This document shows, piece after piece, positions 22,573 to 31,983 of a DNA stretch of 64,000 bases. A program made the position numbers and the translations under genes. The notes below the pieces were generated by a model, which saw nothing but the letters and a program-made list of their open reading frames with translations, was not told where the DNA came from and searched no databases. Every line of letters begins with the position of its first letter. Within the stretch, counting starts at the first letter, position 1. Source of the stretch: Myxococcales bacterium 68-20 (GTDB lineage Bacteria; Myxococcota_A; Polyangia; Polyangiales; Polyangiaceae); assembly GCA_001899635.1 (NCBI GenBank), contig MKVQ01000016.1:88559-152558 (forward strand), read 5' to 3'.

Positions 22573-24384
22573 TCAGTTGACCTCGACGCGGACCTTCGTC
22601 GCCGGGCGGCTGCCGGCGCCGGCGGGATAGCCGTAGCTCGCAAACGAATCGGTACCCCAGACGTAGAGCTCGAACGCGCCGGTGCTCGAGGCTTCGTGGC
22701 GGCCGTACTTGCAGGTGTTGCCGCCGACGCTGGTGCCCTTGCCGTCCTTCGTGAGCACCAGCCAGGTGTATTCGATCTTGCCGTCGGTACCGAGCGGCCG
22801 CCAGTCGCCTACGGTCCCGACGCAGTCCACGTCGACGTCCTGGAAGCCTTGCCCGTCGTTGCGGCGCACCAACGTCACCGAGGTGTTCGCGTAGGTGTGG
22901 TCGATGAAGAAGACGTAGTGATCCAGGAACTGCTCGTCGGGGATCAGGTTCACGAAGTCAGGGTCACCTTGACCGTTGACGTTGTAGCCGGGCTCGCCGT
23001 CATAGGGACTCGGATTGACCGTCCCGCTCATGTACACCGCCACGTAGATCGGATGATCGTTGTCCTGGCTGCGCACGATGAACGGATAGTCCGCTCGGAA
23101 CGTGACGGTCTCTCCACCTTGCATCGTCAGCGGAGCGCCGACCGGACGTGTCGGCTCGTAGTGCAGCGTCGTTCCGTCCTGCGCGCTGACGATGCGGTAG
23201 TGGACGTTCTCGCTGATCTCCAGGCCGTCGAGAGCCGTGCGTCGTGTGCGGTAGGGGACCGCCGAGTACCGTGAGCTCCACTGGCTCAGGGGCGGGATCT
23301 GTTGTTGGAGGGCGTCGCACGCAGCCCATTGCGCCGGAAGGTACGTGCACGGATTGCCCCCGAACACCGCCACAGGGCGGCTCGCTTCGAGCGCGCTCCC
23401 GACCAGACTCTCTCGCTGCGAGATCTCGAGGACCTGCCCGCGCTGAAGCAGCGTGCGACTCACCTCTCCGGCGGGCGTGAACTGGACCGGCGACGTCGAC
23501 GAGCTCGCGGTGATGTCCACCCGCGGGCGAACGAGAACCTCGGTATCGTCTTCTCGCGCGACGATCTGGACGAAGGACCTATCGTCGACACGCTTGTTGT
23601 TCCATCCGTCGACGAGCAGGTAGTTGGTGCCCCAGGACGTCGTCGGCAAGAGCAACGTGGCCGTGGGCATGAAGCTCTTCGCGCCGCCGTACGGGAAGAT
23701 CGAGTAAGCCGCCACCGGGCGATCGGTGAAGAGCTTGAACGTGTCGTAGATGCTCGTCCGGTGCTCGTTCACGATCACGCCGTAGTAGGCCTCCTTCACG
23801 CCCGGAGGACACGGTGTGGCAGTGCCGGTCGGGTCGGGCCCCTGCGCGAGGAAGACGACGCCGGCTTCTCCTACCGGAATCACGCCGTCGAGCGGTTCGT
23901 AGACGGGCGCTCCGTCCGGGCCGGACGTGACCCGATATACACTCTTCGACACGTCGAGCGGCGCGCCGGCGAGCTCGGCAGTGACGTGCACCGGCGTGGT
24001 CCAGGTATTGGACACGATCGCTGCAAAACAGCCTGGAGCTTTGTCCGCCGGAACGTCCGGCGGTACGGCTGCAAAGGAGCAGCCGATGGACCCTTGCGCG
24101 CCGGCCGCGCTGCTACAGGCCGGTACACATTCGCCGTCTGCGCAGCCGCTGTCCGAAGAACACGCTTCGAGCACCGCGCCGGTGCAATTGTCGAGCACGC
24201 TATGCAGGTCGCGTGAGCAACGGCGCCCTTCGCACGCCGCCGGCTCCGGCGCTCCCGCGTCGGTCACCAGGACACCGGACGTCGGCCCGAGATCTCGCGT
24301 CTTGGCGCTGCACGCGGCCAGACAGACCACCAGAGGAACACTCGCTACCGCGAGGCGGAATGACCACATCTCGATTCCCTTCAC
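22573..24384 (-). CDS. IgGFc-binding-domain lipoprotein, cassette B
   Basis: 603 aa from GTG 24384 (4-nt overlap with the RCC1 gene); ATG 24369 is the alternative. Lipobox in VPLVVCLAACSAK. A Cys-rich module (CEGRRCSRDL to CVPACSSAAG) precedes the IgGFc-binding body: SFMPTATLLLPTTSWGTNYL, REDDTEVLVRP, LQQQIPPLSQWSSRYSAVPY, DPDFVNLIPDEQF. This is the most diverged of the three copies (RYSAVPYRTRR where A and C have EYVGVGYRPR). Last gene of cassette B. Confidence 0.87.
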   Translation of the reverse strand: MKGIEMWSFRLAVASVPLVVCLAACSAKTRDLGPTSGVLVTDAGAPEPAACEGRRCSRDLHSVLDNCTGAVLEACSSDSGCADGECVPACSSAAGAQGSIGCSFAAVPPDVPADKAPGCFAAIVSNTWTTPVHVTAELAGAPLDVSKSVYRVTSGPDGAPVYEPLDGVIPVGEAGVVFLAQGPDPTGTATPCPPGVKEAYYGVIVNEHRTSIYDTFKLFTDRPVAAYSIFPYGGAKSFMPTATLLLPTTSWGTNYLLVDGWNNKRVDDRSFVQIVAREDDTEVLVRPRVDITASSSTSPVQFTPAGEVSRTLLQRGQVLEISQRESLVGSALEASRPVAVFGGNPCTYLPAQWAACDALQQQIPPLSQWSSRYSAVPYRTRRTALDGLEISENVHYRIVSAQDGTTLHYEPTRPVGAPLTMQGGETVTFRADYPFIVRSQDNDHPIYVAVYMSGTVNPSPYDGEPGYNVNGQGDPDFVNLIPDEQFLDHYVFFIDHTYANTSVTLVRRNDGQGFQDVDVDCVGTVGDWRPLGTDGKIEYTWLVLTKDGKGTSVGGNTCKYGRHEASSTGAFELYVWGTDSFASYGYPAGAGSRPATKVRVEVN

Positions 24385-25631
24385 GGAAAGACGACGACTT
24401 GCGGCTCGGGATGGCGTCGCTCGTCACGACTGCCACGCCCGAGCTGGCCACGGGTGTTGTCGCCCCAGCACAGCACGCTGCCATCGCTGCGCAGGACACA
24501 CGACGAAGTATTGCCGACGGCGACCGCGACGACGGGCGGGCCTGCGGGAAGCATGACGCGCGTCGGCGCATAGACGCCTTGCTTGGCGACGAGCCCGAGC
24601 TCGCCGCGCGCATTCACGCCGCCCCAGCAGTACACGTCGCTCGTCGTGGTTCGCGCGCACGTATGCTGGTCGGCAGTGGCGACGTCGACCACGGCGATCG
24701 ATGCCGGCAACGCGACGGGCGTGGGCGTGACCTCGTCGCGCCAAAGCCCGCTCCCTAGCTGGCCCCTGCCCCCTCGCCCCCAGCAAGAGAGCTCCCCCGT
24801 CCCGGTGCGCGCACACGCATGACCGCTTCCGACAGCAAGGACCTCAGCGTCGATCAGGCCGAAGACTTGCCTCGGCTCGTCACCCCCATACTGGTGCGCG
24901 AGCTGAGGGCCGTACCCCCAGCTGACCAACCTGCCATCCGCGAGGGCGACCAGGCCGACCTCCTGTCCAAAGCGAACAGCGAGCGGCTTGGCACCTTGCA
25001 CCTGGCGGAGCCCCTGCCCGAGCGACCAGGACTCGCCCCAGCAGACCAGCTCGGACGAGGCGTCGAGGATGCAGCGAGTGATGCCGTCGGGGCCCACGAA
25101 CACGCGCCGTGCCGCTGGGATGTCGGGCACAGTCGTTGGCGTGCGCTGCCAGTCGCTCCAGCACGAGACGGCTCCGCTGGCAGAGACGACGCACGTTCCA
25201 GTGTTCGCCGCCGCGAGATCCACGACGGAGCCGAGCTCGAGCAGGGGCACTGGCTTGCCTGGCTCTGCTTCGGCGCCGCCATCGGCAGGCAGCGGGAGCG
25301 CGTTCGTGTCGCCCCAGCAGCGCACCGAGTGATCGTGCATCGTCGCGCAGTAGTGCTCGGCGCCGGCTGCCAGCGCGATCACGCAGGAGGGCCCGCCGCA
25401 CTGGACCGGGATCGGAGCGGCGTCGAAGGGAGCGGTCGCATCGACGACGTCGCTCGCCGCATCCGGGCTCTCGGTGACTTCGCCGGCGTCAGAGGCGTCC
25501 GCGGCATCCGCATCCGGAGCCGGCGCCTCGATCGGTCCGACGAACGATTCGTTGGAACAGCCCGCGAACGGCAACGTCGCGAGCAGCCCTGCGAGCGGTG
25601 ACACGAGGAGAATGAATCGCGACCGCGTCAT
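24381..25631 (-). CDS. RCC1-repeat lipoprotein, cassette B
   Basis: 416 aa. Signal with lipobox LATLPFAGCSN, then an acidic linker (DADAADASDAGE). RCC1-type repeats follow, including HSVRCWGDTNALPLP, ELVCWGESWSLGQG, ELSCWGRGGRGQLG, DVYCWGGVNARGELG and SVLCWGDNTRGQLG, which predict a beta-propeller. Both ends overlap neighbours by 4 nt, unlike the 26-nt upstream overlap in A and C. Confidence 0.87.
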   Translation of the reverse strand: MTRSRFILLVSPLAGLLATLPFAGCSNESFVGPIEAPAPDADAADASDAGEVTESPDAASDVVDATAPFDAAPIPVQCGGPSCVIALAAGAEHYCATMHDHSVRCWGDTNALPLPADGGAEAEPGKPVPLLELGSVVDLAAANTGTCVVSASGAVSCWSDWQRTPTTVPDIPAARRVFVGPDGITRCILDASSELVCWGESWSLGQGLRQVQGAKPLAVRFGQEVGLVALADGRLVSWGYGPQLAHQYGGDEPRQVFGLIDAEVLAVGSGHACARTGTGELSCWGRGGRGQLGSGLWRDEVTPTPVALPASIAVVDVATADQHTCARTTTSDVYCWGGVNARGELGLVAKQGVYAPTRVMLPAGPPVVAVAVGNTSSCVLRSDGSVLCWGDNTRGQLGRGSRDERRHPEPQVVVFP

Positions 25632-26908
25632 TGCGTGACCGTCCGGTGCAGCGTGATGTTGTTACCGACGACCCATACGTCGCTCTGCGTGCCGTCGGTG
25701 ATGCCGTGCACGGAGTACATGGGACGCGCGATCGGGGTATCGGTATTGGTGATCCGAGAGACCGACCATGCCGTCCCGTCGAAGTGGCTCACCGACCCCT
25801 GTTTTCCGACGAGCCAGACATCGTCCGGGCGACTTCCCCAGATCGCGTTGACAGCGCGGTCTGCCACCATGACGACCGGGAAGACCGAAAAGGAGAGCTC
25901 GTCTGGAGAGCCGTCGACCGGCATCGCGTGCAAGGTCTGCAGGCAGTATCGGTCGCGACACATGACCTGCGCCTGACCGCCCGCGCTGCCGGAGGCCTTG
26001 GCTTGATAGAAGTCGATGTTGCCTCGGGGATCGAGTGCGACCGCCTTCCATGCGCCGCGCCGCGCGCTCGCGCCGCCATCGGCTACAGGCTCGACGCCGG
26101 CGTCGAGCTCGGTCGCGGGTGCGTTCGGGTCCCAGCGCACCAGCAATGCCCTCTGCGGACCATCGCAGTCGAAGCACGGGGCCGACCACTGGGCACCACT
26201 CCCCCAGAAGTCGTTCGGCCCAGTGCCCCAGAGGGAGTAGATGCGTCCGCCCACGATGACGTCAGACAGCGTCGTCGGCGGCGTCACCTCCGTCCATGGC
26301 TCGGCGGCGGCCTCTCCGTTCCAGCGGAACAGCCCTGCCCCCGAGGCCCAGACCTCACTCGCGCTCGCGCCCCACACCGTGCTCACCGGGCCCGGCGTGG
26401 GGACCTCGGCGAACGACCACACGTTTGCGGCGTTCTTCGTTCCACGGAAGAGACGCTGCGTCTCGGTGACGAGCCAGAGCTCGGTCGTGCTGGCACCCCA
26501 GATCCGCAGGAAGCGCGGCCCATCCGCGTAGATCTCTTTCCACGCGACGCCATCCCACGCGAGCACGTCACCGCCGTAGCTGGCCGCGAAGGCCTCGTGG
26601 TTCGGCGCGACCCAGACGGCGCGGAGGTCGTACTTCTTCGGGCTCTCGACCGACTTGGGCAGTGGCGTCGGGCACCAGTGGTCGTAGCTGCATGCACGCG
26701 TCGGCTCGAGCACGTCGGGAGCGTCACCGTCGGGGTCCTCGGGGACGACGGCGGCGTCATCGGGCACCGTCGGGACGACACCGCCGTCTTCGAGGCTCGG
26801 CGTCGTTTCGTGCCACTGCTCTTCTGCATTCGCACAGCCCGCCGCGACCCCCGAGACGGCCGCGGGCACGCCGAGCATCCACAACATGACCCTCACGCGC
26901 CGGCTCAT
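25628..26908 (-). CDS. Beta-propeller lipoprotein 2, cassette B
   Basis: 426 aa from ATG 26908; the longer ORF start lies inside the preceding gene. Signal MLWMLGVPAAVSGVAAGCAN (lipobox). A small Cys pair (CSYDHWCP) precedes the propeller blades: LRAVWVAPNHEAFAAS, RIWGASTTELWLVTE, TVWGASASEVWASGA, SLWGTGPNDFWGSGA and AIWGSRPDDVWLVGK. The C-terminus (ITLHRTVTQ) differs from the HKTTP end of A and C. Predicted exported. Confidence 0.8.
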   Translation of the reverse strand: MSRRVRVMLWMLGVPAAVSGVAAGCANAEEQWHETTPSLEDGGVVPTVPDDAAVVPEDPDGDAPDVLEPTRACSYDHWCPTPLPKSVESPKKYDLRAVWVAPNHEAFAASYGGDVLAWDGVAWKEIYADGPRFLRIWGASTTELWLVTETQRLFRGTKNAANVWSFAEVPTPGPVSTVWGASASEVWASGAGLFRWNGEAAAEPWTEVTPPTTLSDVIVGGRIYSLWGTGPNDFWGSGAQWSAPCFDCDGPQRALLVRWDPNAPATELDAGVEPVADGGASARRGAWKAVALDPRGNIDFYQAKASGSAGGQAQVMCRDRYCLQTLHAMPVDGSPDELSFSVFPVVMVADRAVNAIWGSRPDDVWLVGKQGSVSHFDGTAWSVSRITNTDTPIARPMYSVHGITDGTQSDVWVVGNNITLHRTVTQ

Positions 26909-28095
26909 GGCCGCCTCCGATTCTGCTTCGAGCGGTGCAAAAGAACGCCGTTGCCACCAATCCACACGTCGTCCGGTCCGCTGCCCCACACTGCGTAGAG
27001 CTCCGCCTCGCTCCGGACCGGCGGTAGCCCCGACTCCGCGAGCGCCCAGCTTGCGCCGTCGTAGTGGAGCACCTGCCCTCGATCCCCCACCACCCAGACG
27101 TCGTCCTTCGCGCTGCCCCAGATGGCGTGCAAGTTCACGGCGACGACCGGCTCCTGCTGCTCCCAACGAGGCTCGCCCGCCGCGCCGAATCGGATGATGG
27201 AGCCGTTCGTGCCGACGGCCCACGCGTCGTCCGCATGCGTCCCCCAGACACCTTCGAAGGTCGTCATCAATGGAAGCGGATACGGCGTCCACGCGAAGGT
27301 GCCGGCATCTCCTCCCGCCTCGAGGCGAAATCCGCCTCCGACCCCCATCGCCCACGCCGACGTCGGGCCAAAGCTGTAGATTGCACGCAACTGCGGCCCG
27401 CAGGTGAGGAACGGCCGACAGTCCGTCAACGGGGACCGCCATGTGGCGCCACCATCTTCGTCGGTCACGAGCTGGCGGATGTTCTGGTTGAGCACCCAGT
27501 CGTCGGGGTAATCGGCCGGATCACCGACCAGCCAGACGGCGTCCTTGCTCCCTCCAATCGCCCGGCCTCGACCGACCTTCTCTTTCGGCCCTGGCCAGAC
27601 GTTGCCGGGCACGGGGCTAACCTCGCTCTCGCCGGCGGCGTTCACACGCACGCGGAGCGGCGCCTCGTTCAACGGCACGACCCACGCGACGTTGCGCTCG
27701 ACTCCCCACACGGCGATCAAGGCGTTGGGAAGTTGGGTATCGATCGCGCGAAGCTCTTTGCCGTCGTAGTGGAGGAGGGTGCCGCGAGAGCCGGCGAACC
27801 AGACGTCGTCCGGCGCCGTTCCCGAGATCGCGTTGACGGCGATCTGAGGAGTGACCGCGTTCGGCACGACGCAGAAGTCGGTGCTCTCGCACCCTACGGG
27901 TGCACAGGCATCGGCGGCATCGCAGTCGATGTCGACGTCCGCATCCGTCCGTGCGTCGGTGTCGATCACATACGACGCGTCTTCGCCGACGGTGACGGCG
28001 GCGTCATTCGTGTCAGCGTTGGCGCAGGCCACCCCGACGACCAGACTCGGGGACACGAAGAGAAGCCAGCGCCCCAGCGTTCGCGTGGACCTCAT
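26905..28095 (-). CDS. Beta-propeller lipoprotein 1, cassette B
   Basis: 396 aa. Signal LLFVSPSLVVGVACANAD (lipobox GVAC). Asp-rich linker (DTDARTDADVDIDCD), small Cys cluster (CAPVGCESTDFC), then blades with ISGTAPDDVWFAGS, GVWGTHADDAWAVGT, AIWGSAKDDVWVVGD and AVWGSGPDDVWIGGNG. These regular 'GSxxDDVWxVG' units predict a propeller of about six or seven blades. Overlaps on both sides are 4 nt. Confidence 0.82.
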   Translation of the reverse strand: MRSTRTLGRWLLFVSPSLVVGVACANADTNDAAVTVGEDASYVIDTDARTDADVDIDCDAADACAPVGCESTDFCVVPNAVTPQIAVNAISGTAPDDVWFAGSRGTLLHYDGKELRAIDTQLPNALIAVWGVERNVAWVVPLNEAPLRVRVNAAGESEVSPVPGNVWPGPKEKVGRGRAIGGSKDAVWLVGDPADYPDDWVLNQNIRQLVTDEDGGATWRSPLTDCRPFLTCGPQLRAIYSFGPTSAWAMGVGGGFRLEAGGDAGTFAWTPYPLPLMTTFEGVWGTHADDAWAVGTNGSIIRFGAAGEPRWEQQEPVVAVNLHAIWGSAKDDVWVVGDRGQVLHYDGASWALAESGLPPVRSEAELYAVWGSGPDDVWIGGNGVLLHRSKQNRRRP

Positions 28096-29309
28096 TTCGT
28101 CGGCTCCTCACAAGGCTTGGTCAGGCATTGCCCGTTGACACACGGCTGGCCCGCCGCGATATCGCACTGGATCCCGCATCCGCCGCAATTGGTCGGGTCG
28201 CTCAGAACTTTGGCCTCGCAACCATCGAGGGGATTCTGATTGCAGTCGGAGAGCCCCTCGACACATTCGACCGTGCAGCGGCCTTTTACGCAGGCATTCT
28301 TGGTCCCGGTGTTGGAAATCGCTCCGTTGCACTGGTATCCGCACGCCCCGCAGTTGAACGGATCGTTGTCGAGATCGACACACGTGGTGTCGCATCGGGT
28401 CAGGCCGTCATCGCAGTTGCACGCCGGCGGCTTGTTGAAGGCCGTCGCGAAGCACAGCTTCCCGTCGGCACAGACATTCCCGCAGGCCCCGCAGTTGTTC
28501 CGATCGAGGAACGGACGACCATGCTCGGGATCGGGCGCGCCCAGGTCGACCTCACAGCCGTCGGCGAGGTCGCCATTGCAGTTGGCCCATGTGTGGTTGT
28601 TGTCTTTGACACACTTGAGCTCGCCGCATGTCCCGCCCCCGCAGCCGTAGTACATGTTCGGAGGCGGCTCGGGCAGGCCGGCATCGGACGGATTGGTGAG
28701 ACAATTGAAACGACACGCGCCGCAATGCCTGTCATCGCTGTTCAGGTCGACGCATCCGTCATTGCCGCAAGTGACCCGACCGGGAGGGCACCCACCACAA
28801 TAGAAGTTCAGACAGCGAACTCCGGCCGGGCAGACGATGCCGCATCCGCCGCAGTTGTTGGGGTCCTCACGGAAATACGCTTCACAGCCGTCGTCGACGA
28901 TGCCATTGCAATCGCCGTAGCCGTCATTGCAGCCGGTGCCGCGGCATTTACCTTGATGGCAGGCGACCGTCATGGCCCTGCCGTTGTCGCAAGTGTTGCC
29001 GCACTCGCCACAGTTGTTCTTGTCGTTGGCGAGGTCCGTACCGCAGCGGAACGTCGGCAGCGAACCGTCGTCCCCAGGGCATGTCGCGTACGGGTAGGTG
29101 CACTCGGTCGCCACGCATTGGTTCATCGGGTCGGTCGGAAGCGTCGGGGTGGACGCCTCGGACGCATCGGGCGCCTCGAAGATGGGACCAGGAGCGGCCG
29201 CGTCGGGCAGTCCGCCGCCGACGACGAACGCGCGTTCGCTGCTCGAGCACGCGACGGCGAGCACCGCGCCGAACACGAAGAGCGTCGAGCCGAGTCGAAT
29301 GTGCTTCAT
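28092..29309 (-). CDS. Cys-rich NCGxCG-repeat lipoprotein, cassette B
   Basis: 405 aa. Signal ending VLAVACSSSE (lipobox). Repeats of NCGECGNTC, NCGGCGIVC, HCGACRFNC, NCGACGNVC, NCGACGYQC and NCGGCGIQC, with YGDCN..GCEAY and LSDCN..GCEAK spacers. It ends with GQPCVNGQCLTKPCEE, the same closing pattern as copies A and C (GQACxxGxCxVEPC), which argues for a common ancestor of the whole cassette. Confidence 0.82.
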   Translation of the reverse strand: MKHIRLGSTLFVFGAVLAVACSSSERAFVVGGGLPDAAAPGPIFEAPDASEASTPTLPTDPMNQCVATECTYPYATCPGDDGSLPTFRCGTDLANDKNNCGECGNTCDNGRAMTVACHQGKCRGTGCNDGYGDCNGIVDDGCEAYFREDPNNCGGCGIVCPAGVRCLNFYCGGCPPGRVTCGNDGCVDLNSDDRHCGACRFNCLTNPSDAGLPEPPPNMYYGCGGGTCGELKCVKDNNHTWANCNGDLADGCEVDLGAPDPEHGRPFLDRNNCGACGNVCADGKLCFATAFNKPPACNCDDGLTRCDTTCVDLDNDPFNCGACGYQCNGAISNTGTKNACVKGRCTVECVEGLSDCNQNPLDGCEAKVLSDPTNCGGCGIQCDIAAGQPCVNGQCLTKPCEEPTK

Positions 29310-30109
29310 CGGGTCATCCCTACTGCTGCGCGCACCGGCTCGGCATAGGGGGAGCCAGGTCGCTTGGTCAGGAACTGTTCGGCCAACGCACGCGCTTCGC
29401 TCGTGCGTCCCAGCGCTGCCAGCGCGCGCACTTCGAGCGAGTCGGCCTCGTCGGCGAAGGATTGAGCCGAGTACTCGCGACGGTACGCCTTGACCTCCAC
29501 GAGAGTATCGGACGGCTTGCCCGAAGCGAGCAGACCGCGTGCGCGATCGATGCGCGCGAGCTCATCGTCGAGGCTCGTGTTCGAACGCTCCGCCTTGGCT
29601 GCAAGCGAGGAGGGAGCGAAGCGAGCGCTCGAGCCACCTGGAGCCGGCGACGGAGCACGTCTGGGCTCGCGGGGCGACGGCGGCAGCGCGGAGACATCGA
29701 TCGACGGCAGCGCGGAAGCCGGCTCCTGGACGTCGTTCGCCGGAGGGATGGGGGAGACCGCCGCGATCGGCGCCACGCGAGGCGTCGGCGCGGGCAATTC
29801 GACGTGCGCCGACGGCGCACCTCCGCGGGTGGATGGGGCGCGAGCCCCGAGCTCGTCCGAGGAGGCGTGCCATCCGAACGCGGCGAGGCCGACGGCGGCC
29901 GCCAACCCCGTGTAGACGACGGCGGCGCGCAGCGATCCGAAGCGCTGGGTGAGCGTGGGCATCATGGGCGGCGCGGCCTCGCCGAATCGCGCCATCAGCG
30001 TCGCGCTCTGCGCGGCGGGGTTCGGATGGACGTCTTCGTCTGCGGCGCGCAGCATCGACGCGATCTCTTCAGGAAGCTCGTCATCGAGCAGCGGACTGGG
30101 GTCCTTCAT
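29306..30109 (-). CDS. Single-pass TPR-like membrane protein, candidate anti-sigma factor, cassette B
   Basis: 267 aa from ATG 30109, which overlaps the sigma-factor stop; the ORF's 111 further residues upstream are shadow. Predicted cytoplasmic N-terminus of about 60 residues, one membrane segment at about 62-80 (AVVYTGLAAAVGLAAFGW), a Pro-rich linker, and the conserved C-terminal helical module (ARGLLASGKPSDTLVEV to LAALGRTSEARALAEQF, then KRPGSPYAE). No zinc anti-sigma motif. Same architecture and place as in A and C. Confidence 0.7.
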   Translation of the reverse strand: MKDPSPLLDDELPEEIASMLRAADEDVHPNPAAQSATLMARFGEAAPPMMPTLTQRFGSLRAAVVYTGLAAAVGLAAFGWHASSDELGARAPSTRGGAPSAHVELPAPTPRVAPIAAVSPIPPANDVQEPASALPSIDVSALPPSPREPRRAPSPAPGGSSARFAPSSLAAKAERSNTSLDDELARIDRARGLLASGKPSDTLVEVKAYRREYSAQSFADEADSLEVRALAALGRTSEARALAEQFLTKRPGSPYAEPVRAAVGMTR

Positions 30110-30696
30110 CGGTGGTTTTCCTGCGCGCCCTTTCGAGCGGCGGCCTGCATAAAGAGCTCTCGTGCACGGCGCAGACGCGACGCGACGGTTCCGACGGGAA
30201 GCTCGAGCAGCTCGGCGATCTGCACCGTGCTGAGGCGTTCGAGCTCGAACAAAATGAAGATGGCGCGCGGCTCTTCCGGGATCTTCTCGAGCATGCGCTG
30301 CAGGTCCTGACGCGCTTCCGACTGCGAGATCGCCTGCTCGGGCGTAATCCGAGGATCGATCTGTCGCTTCAGGAGCTCGTCGTCGTGGACTTCGCGCCGC
30401 CGCCGGATCGACCGACGCGCGTGCGAGGCGACGTACATGCACGCGCGAAACAGGAACCCACGCGCCGATGTGATGGAGGCGAGCCGCTTCGAGGCCTCGA
30501 GATAGACCTCCTGCACCGCGTCCTCGAGGTCGGCGTCGGGCACGCCGAGCCGGCGAAGGCTCCGCCAGACGAACTCGTGGTGCTCCAGGATGAGGCCCTC
30601 GACGGTGAGATTCGGGTCAGCCATCGTCGCGGTCACCGGCGCTTGCCCAGCACCGGCGGGGAGCTCGTGAAGCTGAAGAGCACGCGAGTTCGACAT
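30106..30696 (-). CDS. ECF-family RNA polymerase sigma factor, cassette B
   Basis: 196 aa. Region 2: HHEFVWRSLRRLGVPDADLE and DAVQEVYLEASKRL. Region 4: IPEEPRAIFILFELERLSTV and QIAELLELPVGTVASRLRRA, a clear helix-turn-helix. The start could also be the internal ATG of TATMADPNLT (30621). It follows the first cassette gene by 75 nt and overlaps the candidate anti-sigma gene by 4 nt. Confidence 0.93.
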   Translation of the reverse strand: MSNSRALQLHELPAGAGQAPVTATMADPNLTVEGLILEHHEFVWRSLRRLGVPDADLEDAVQEVYLEASKRLASITSARGFLFRACMYVASHARRSIRRRREVHDDELLKRQIDPRITPEQAISQSEARQDLQRMLEKIPEEPRAIFILFELERLSTVQIAELLELPVGTVASRLRRARELFMQAAARKGAQENHR

Positions 30697-30771
30697 CGGG
30701 GAGCTATAAGAAGCCCGGACCCCGCGCCAACGATCGACCTTTCTTCGGTCATGCCGCTTTTCGCGCCGAGC

Positions 30772-31863
30772 TCACTTCCAGCGTGTCGACACGGCAATGC
30801 CGAGCTGGCCGTCGACCGTGACCGGTGGCACTCGATGAGCTTGGCGGACAGGATCGATCAGCGTGAACTCCGGACGCTGAAAGGGGCTGAAGAGACCGAG
30901 CGCAAGCTCCACCCCGACGGGATCCAGGATGGTCACGCGGGTCCTCGCGATGAGGCCCCCCGCAGACCAGCCCGACTCCGCACGACCGCTCCGCGGCAAG
31001 CCTGAGCTTGCCACGGCGAGCTGACCGACCTCGAAGGCGCCGCAGAGAGAGGTGTGCGTGCGCCACCAGACGGTCCCGCCGCAGACTTCGGCACGTGCCG
31101 TTCGCAGCCGATAATCAATCTCGCCGCCACCGACGAGGGGACGGTCGAAGTCCGAGAATCCCCACGAGAGGCGCAGCGCCGGGACGATCGGGGTCGAGGC
31201 GAAGTGGCGAGACCACTCGGCCGACACGCGAGCGCCGAACGCGTCGTCGCCAGCTCTGCTGTATTGGGCTTGAATCCCCGAATCGAACTGCCAAACGCTC
31301 GGAGCAGCGGATTTCGCTCGGCGCGTCGGCGCCACACTCGGGCGTGTGGACTCCGGTCGTGGTGTTGAACGAGGCCGATCGAGCTGCCGCGGCGTGGCTG
31401 GCGTGGGTCGAGGGGCCTCGTCTTCCTTCGGAACAGAGGTCTGCGGAGCCGACTCGGAACGTTCGGCAAGAGCGAGGGCCACGAAGACGGCGAGTGAGCG
31501 CACGACGGTCGCGCAATCGGCGCTCCGCACCTGACGCGTTCCCACCGATCCCTCCTGAGCGACCGTGAGCTGACCTTCGAAGCCGCCATCCCGCTTTTCG
31601 ATGTGGACCGACAAGCGGCGTGGGTCGTCCGCGCCATCTCCGCTCCCACCTTGCGGAGCAGCTACCCGCTTGGCGAGCTCGGCAGCAAATGCCGACGCGT
31701 CGGGGCACTCGGGCGGGGCCGTGTATGGGACCTCCATTGGTGCCGTGTCCGCAGCAGCAACCGCAGCGTGGCCCATGCAGCAAGCAATCGTGCACAGCGC
31801 AACGAACCGCGCCCCCGCAGCTCTGATGCGCGCGTATGTGTCGCCAGCGTGTCGCCGATCCAT
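30772..31863 (-). CDS. Exported 'APPECP' protein, first gene of cassette B
   Basis: 363 aa from ATG 31863, selected because it gives a signal peptide (FVALCTIACCMGHAAVAAAD). The mature N-terminus VPYTAPPECPDASAFAAEL matches the paralogues, with the second conserved Cys in RSADCATVVRSL. A Pro/Arg-rich linker (TPATPRQLDRPRSTPRP) leads to a strand-rich C-terminal half (VSAEWSRHFAST, ALRLSWGFSDF, LGIAVSTRWK) that resembles an outer-membrane barrel. Function unknown. Confidence 0.75.
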   Translation of the reverse strand: MDRRHAGDTYARIRAAGARFVALCTIACCMGHAAVAAADTAPMEVPYTAPPECPDASAFAAELAKRVAAPQGGSGDGADDPRRLSVHIEKRDGGFEGQLTVAQEGSVGTRQVRSADCATVVRSLAVFVALALAERSESAPQTSVPKEDEAPRPTPATPRQLDRPRSTPRPESTRPSVAPTRRAKSAAPSVWQFDSGIQAQYSRAGDDAFGARVSAEWSRHFASTPIVPALRLSWGFSDFDRPLVGGGEIDYRLRTARAEVCGGTVWWRTHTSLCGAFEVGQLAVASSGLPRSGRAESGWSAGGLIARTRVTILDPVGVELALGLFSPFQRPEFTLIDPVRQAHRVPPVTVDGQLGIAVSTRWK

Positions 31864-31983
31864 GCGGGACCAGCACCACGCATCATTCGAGGATCGTCGA
31901 GAGCCGGAAATTCGAAGCATGTCTGCGGCGTCGGCGATATCGCACCCGTAAGGCGCCCCCGGTGCGCTGATCGTGAAGCGCAC

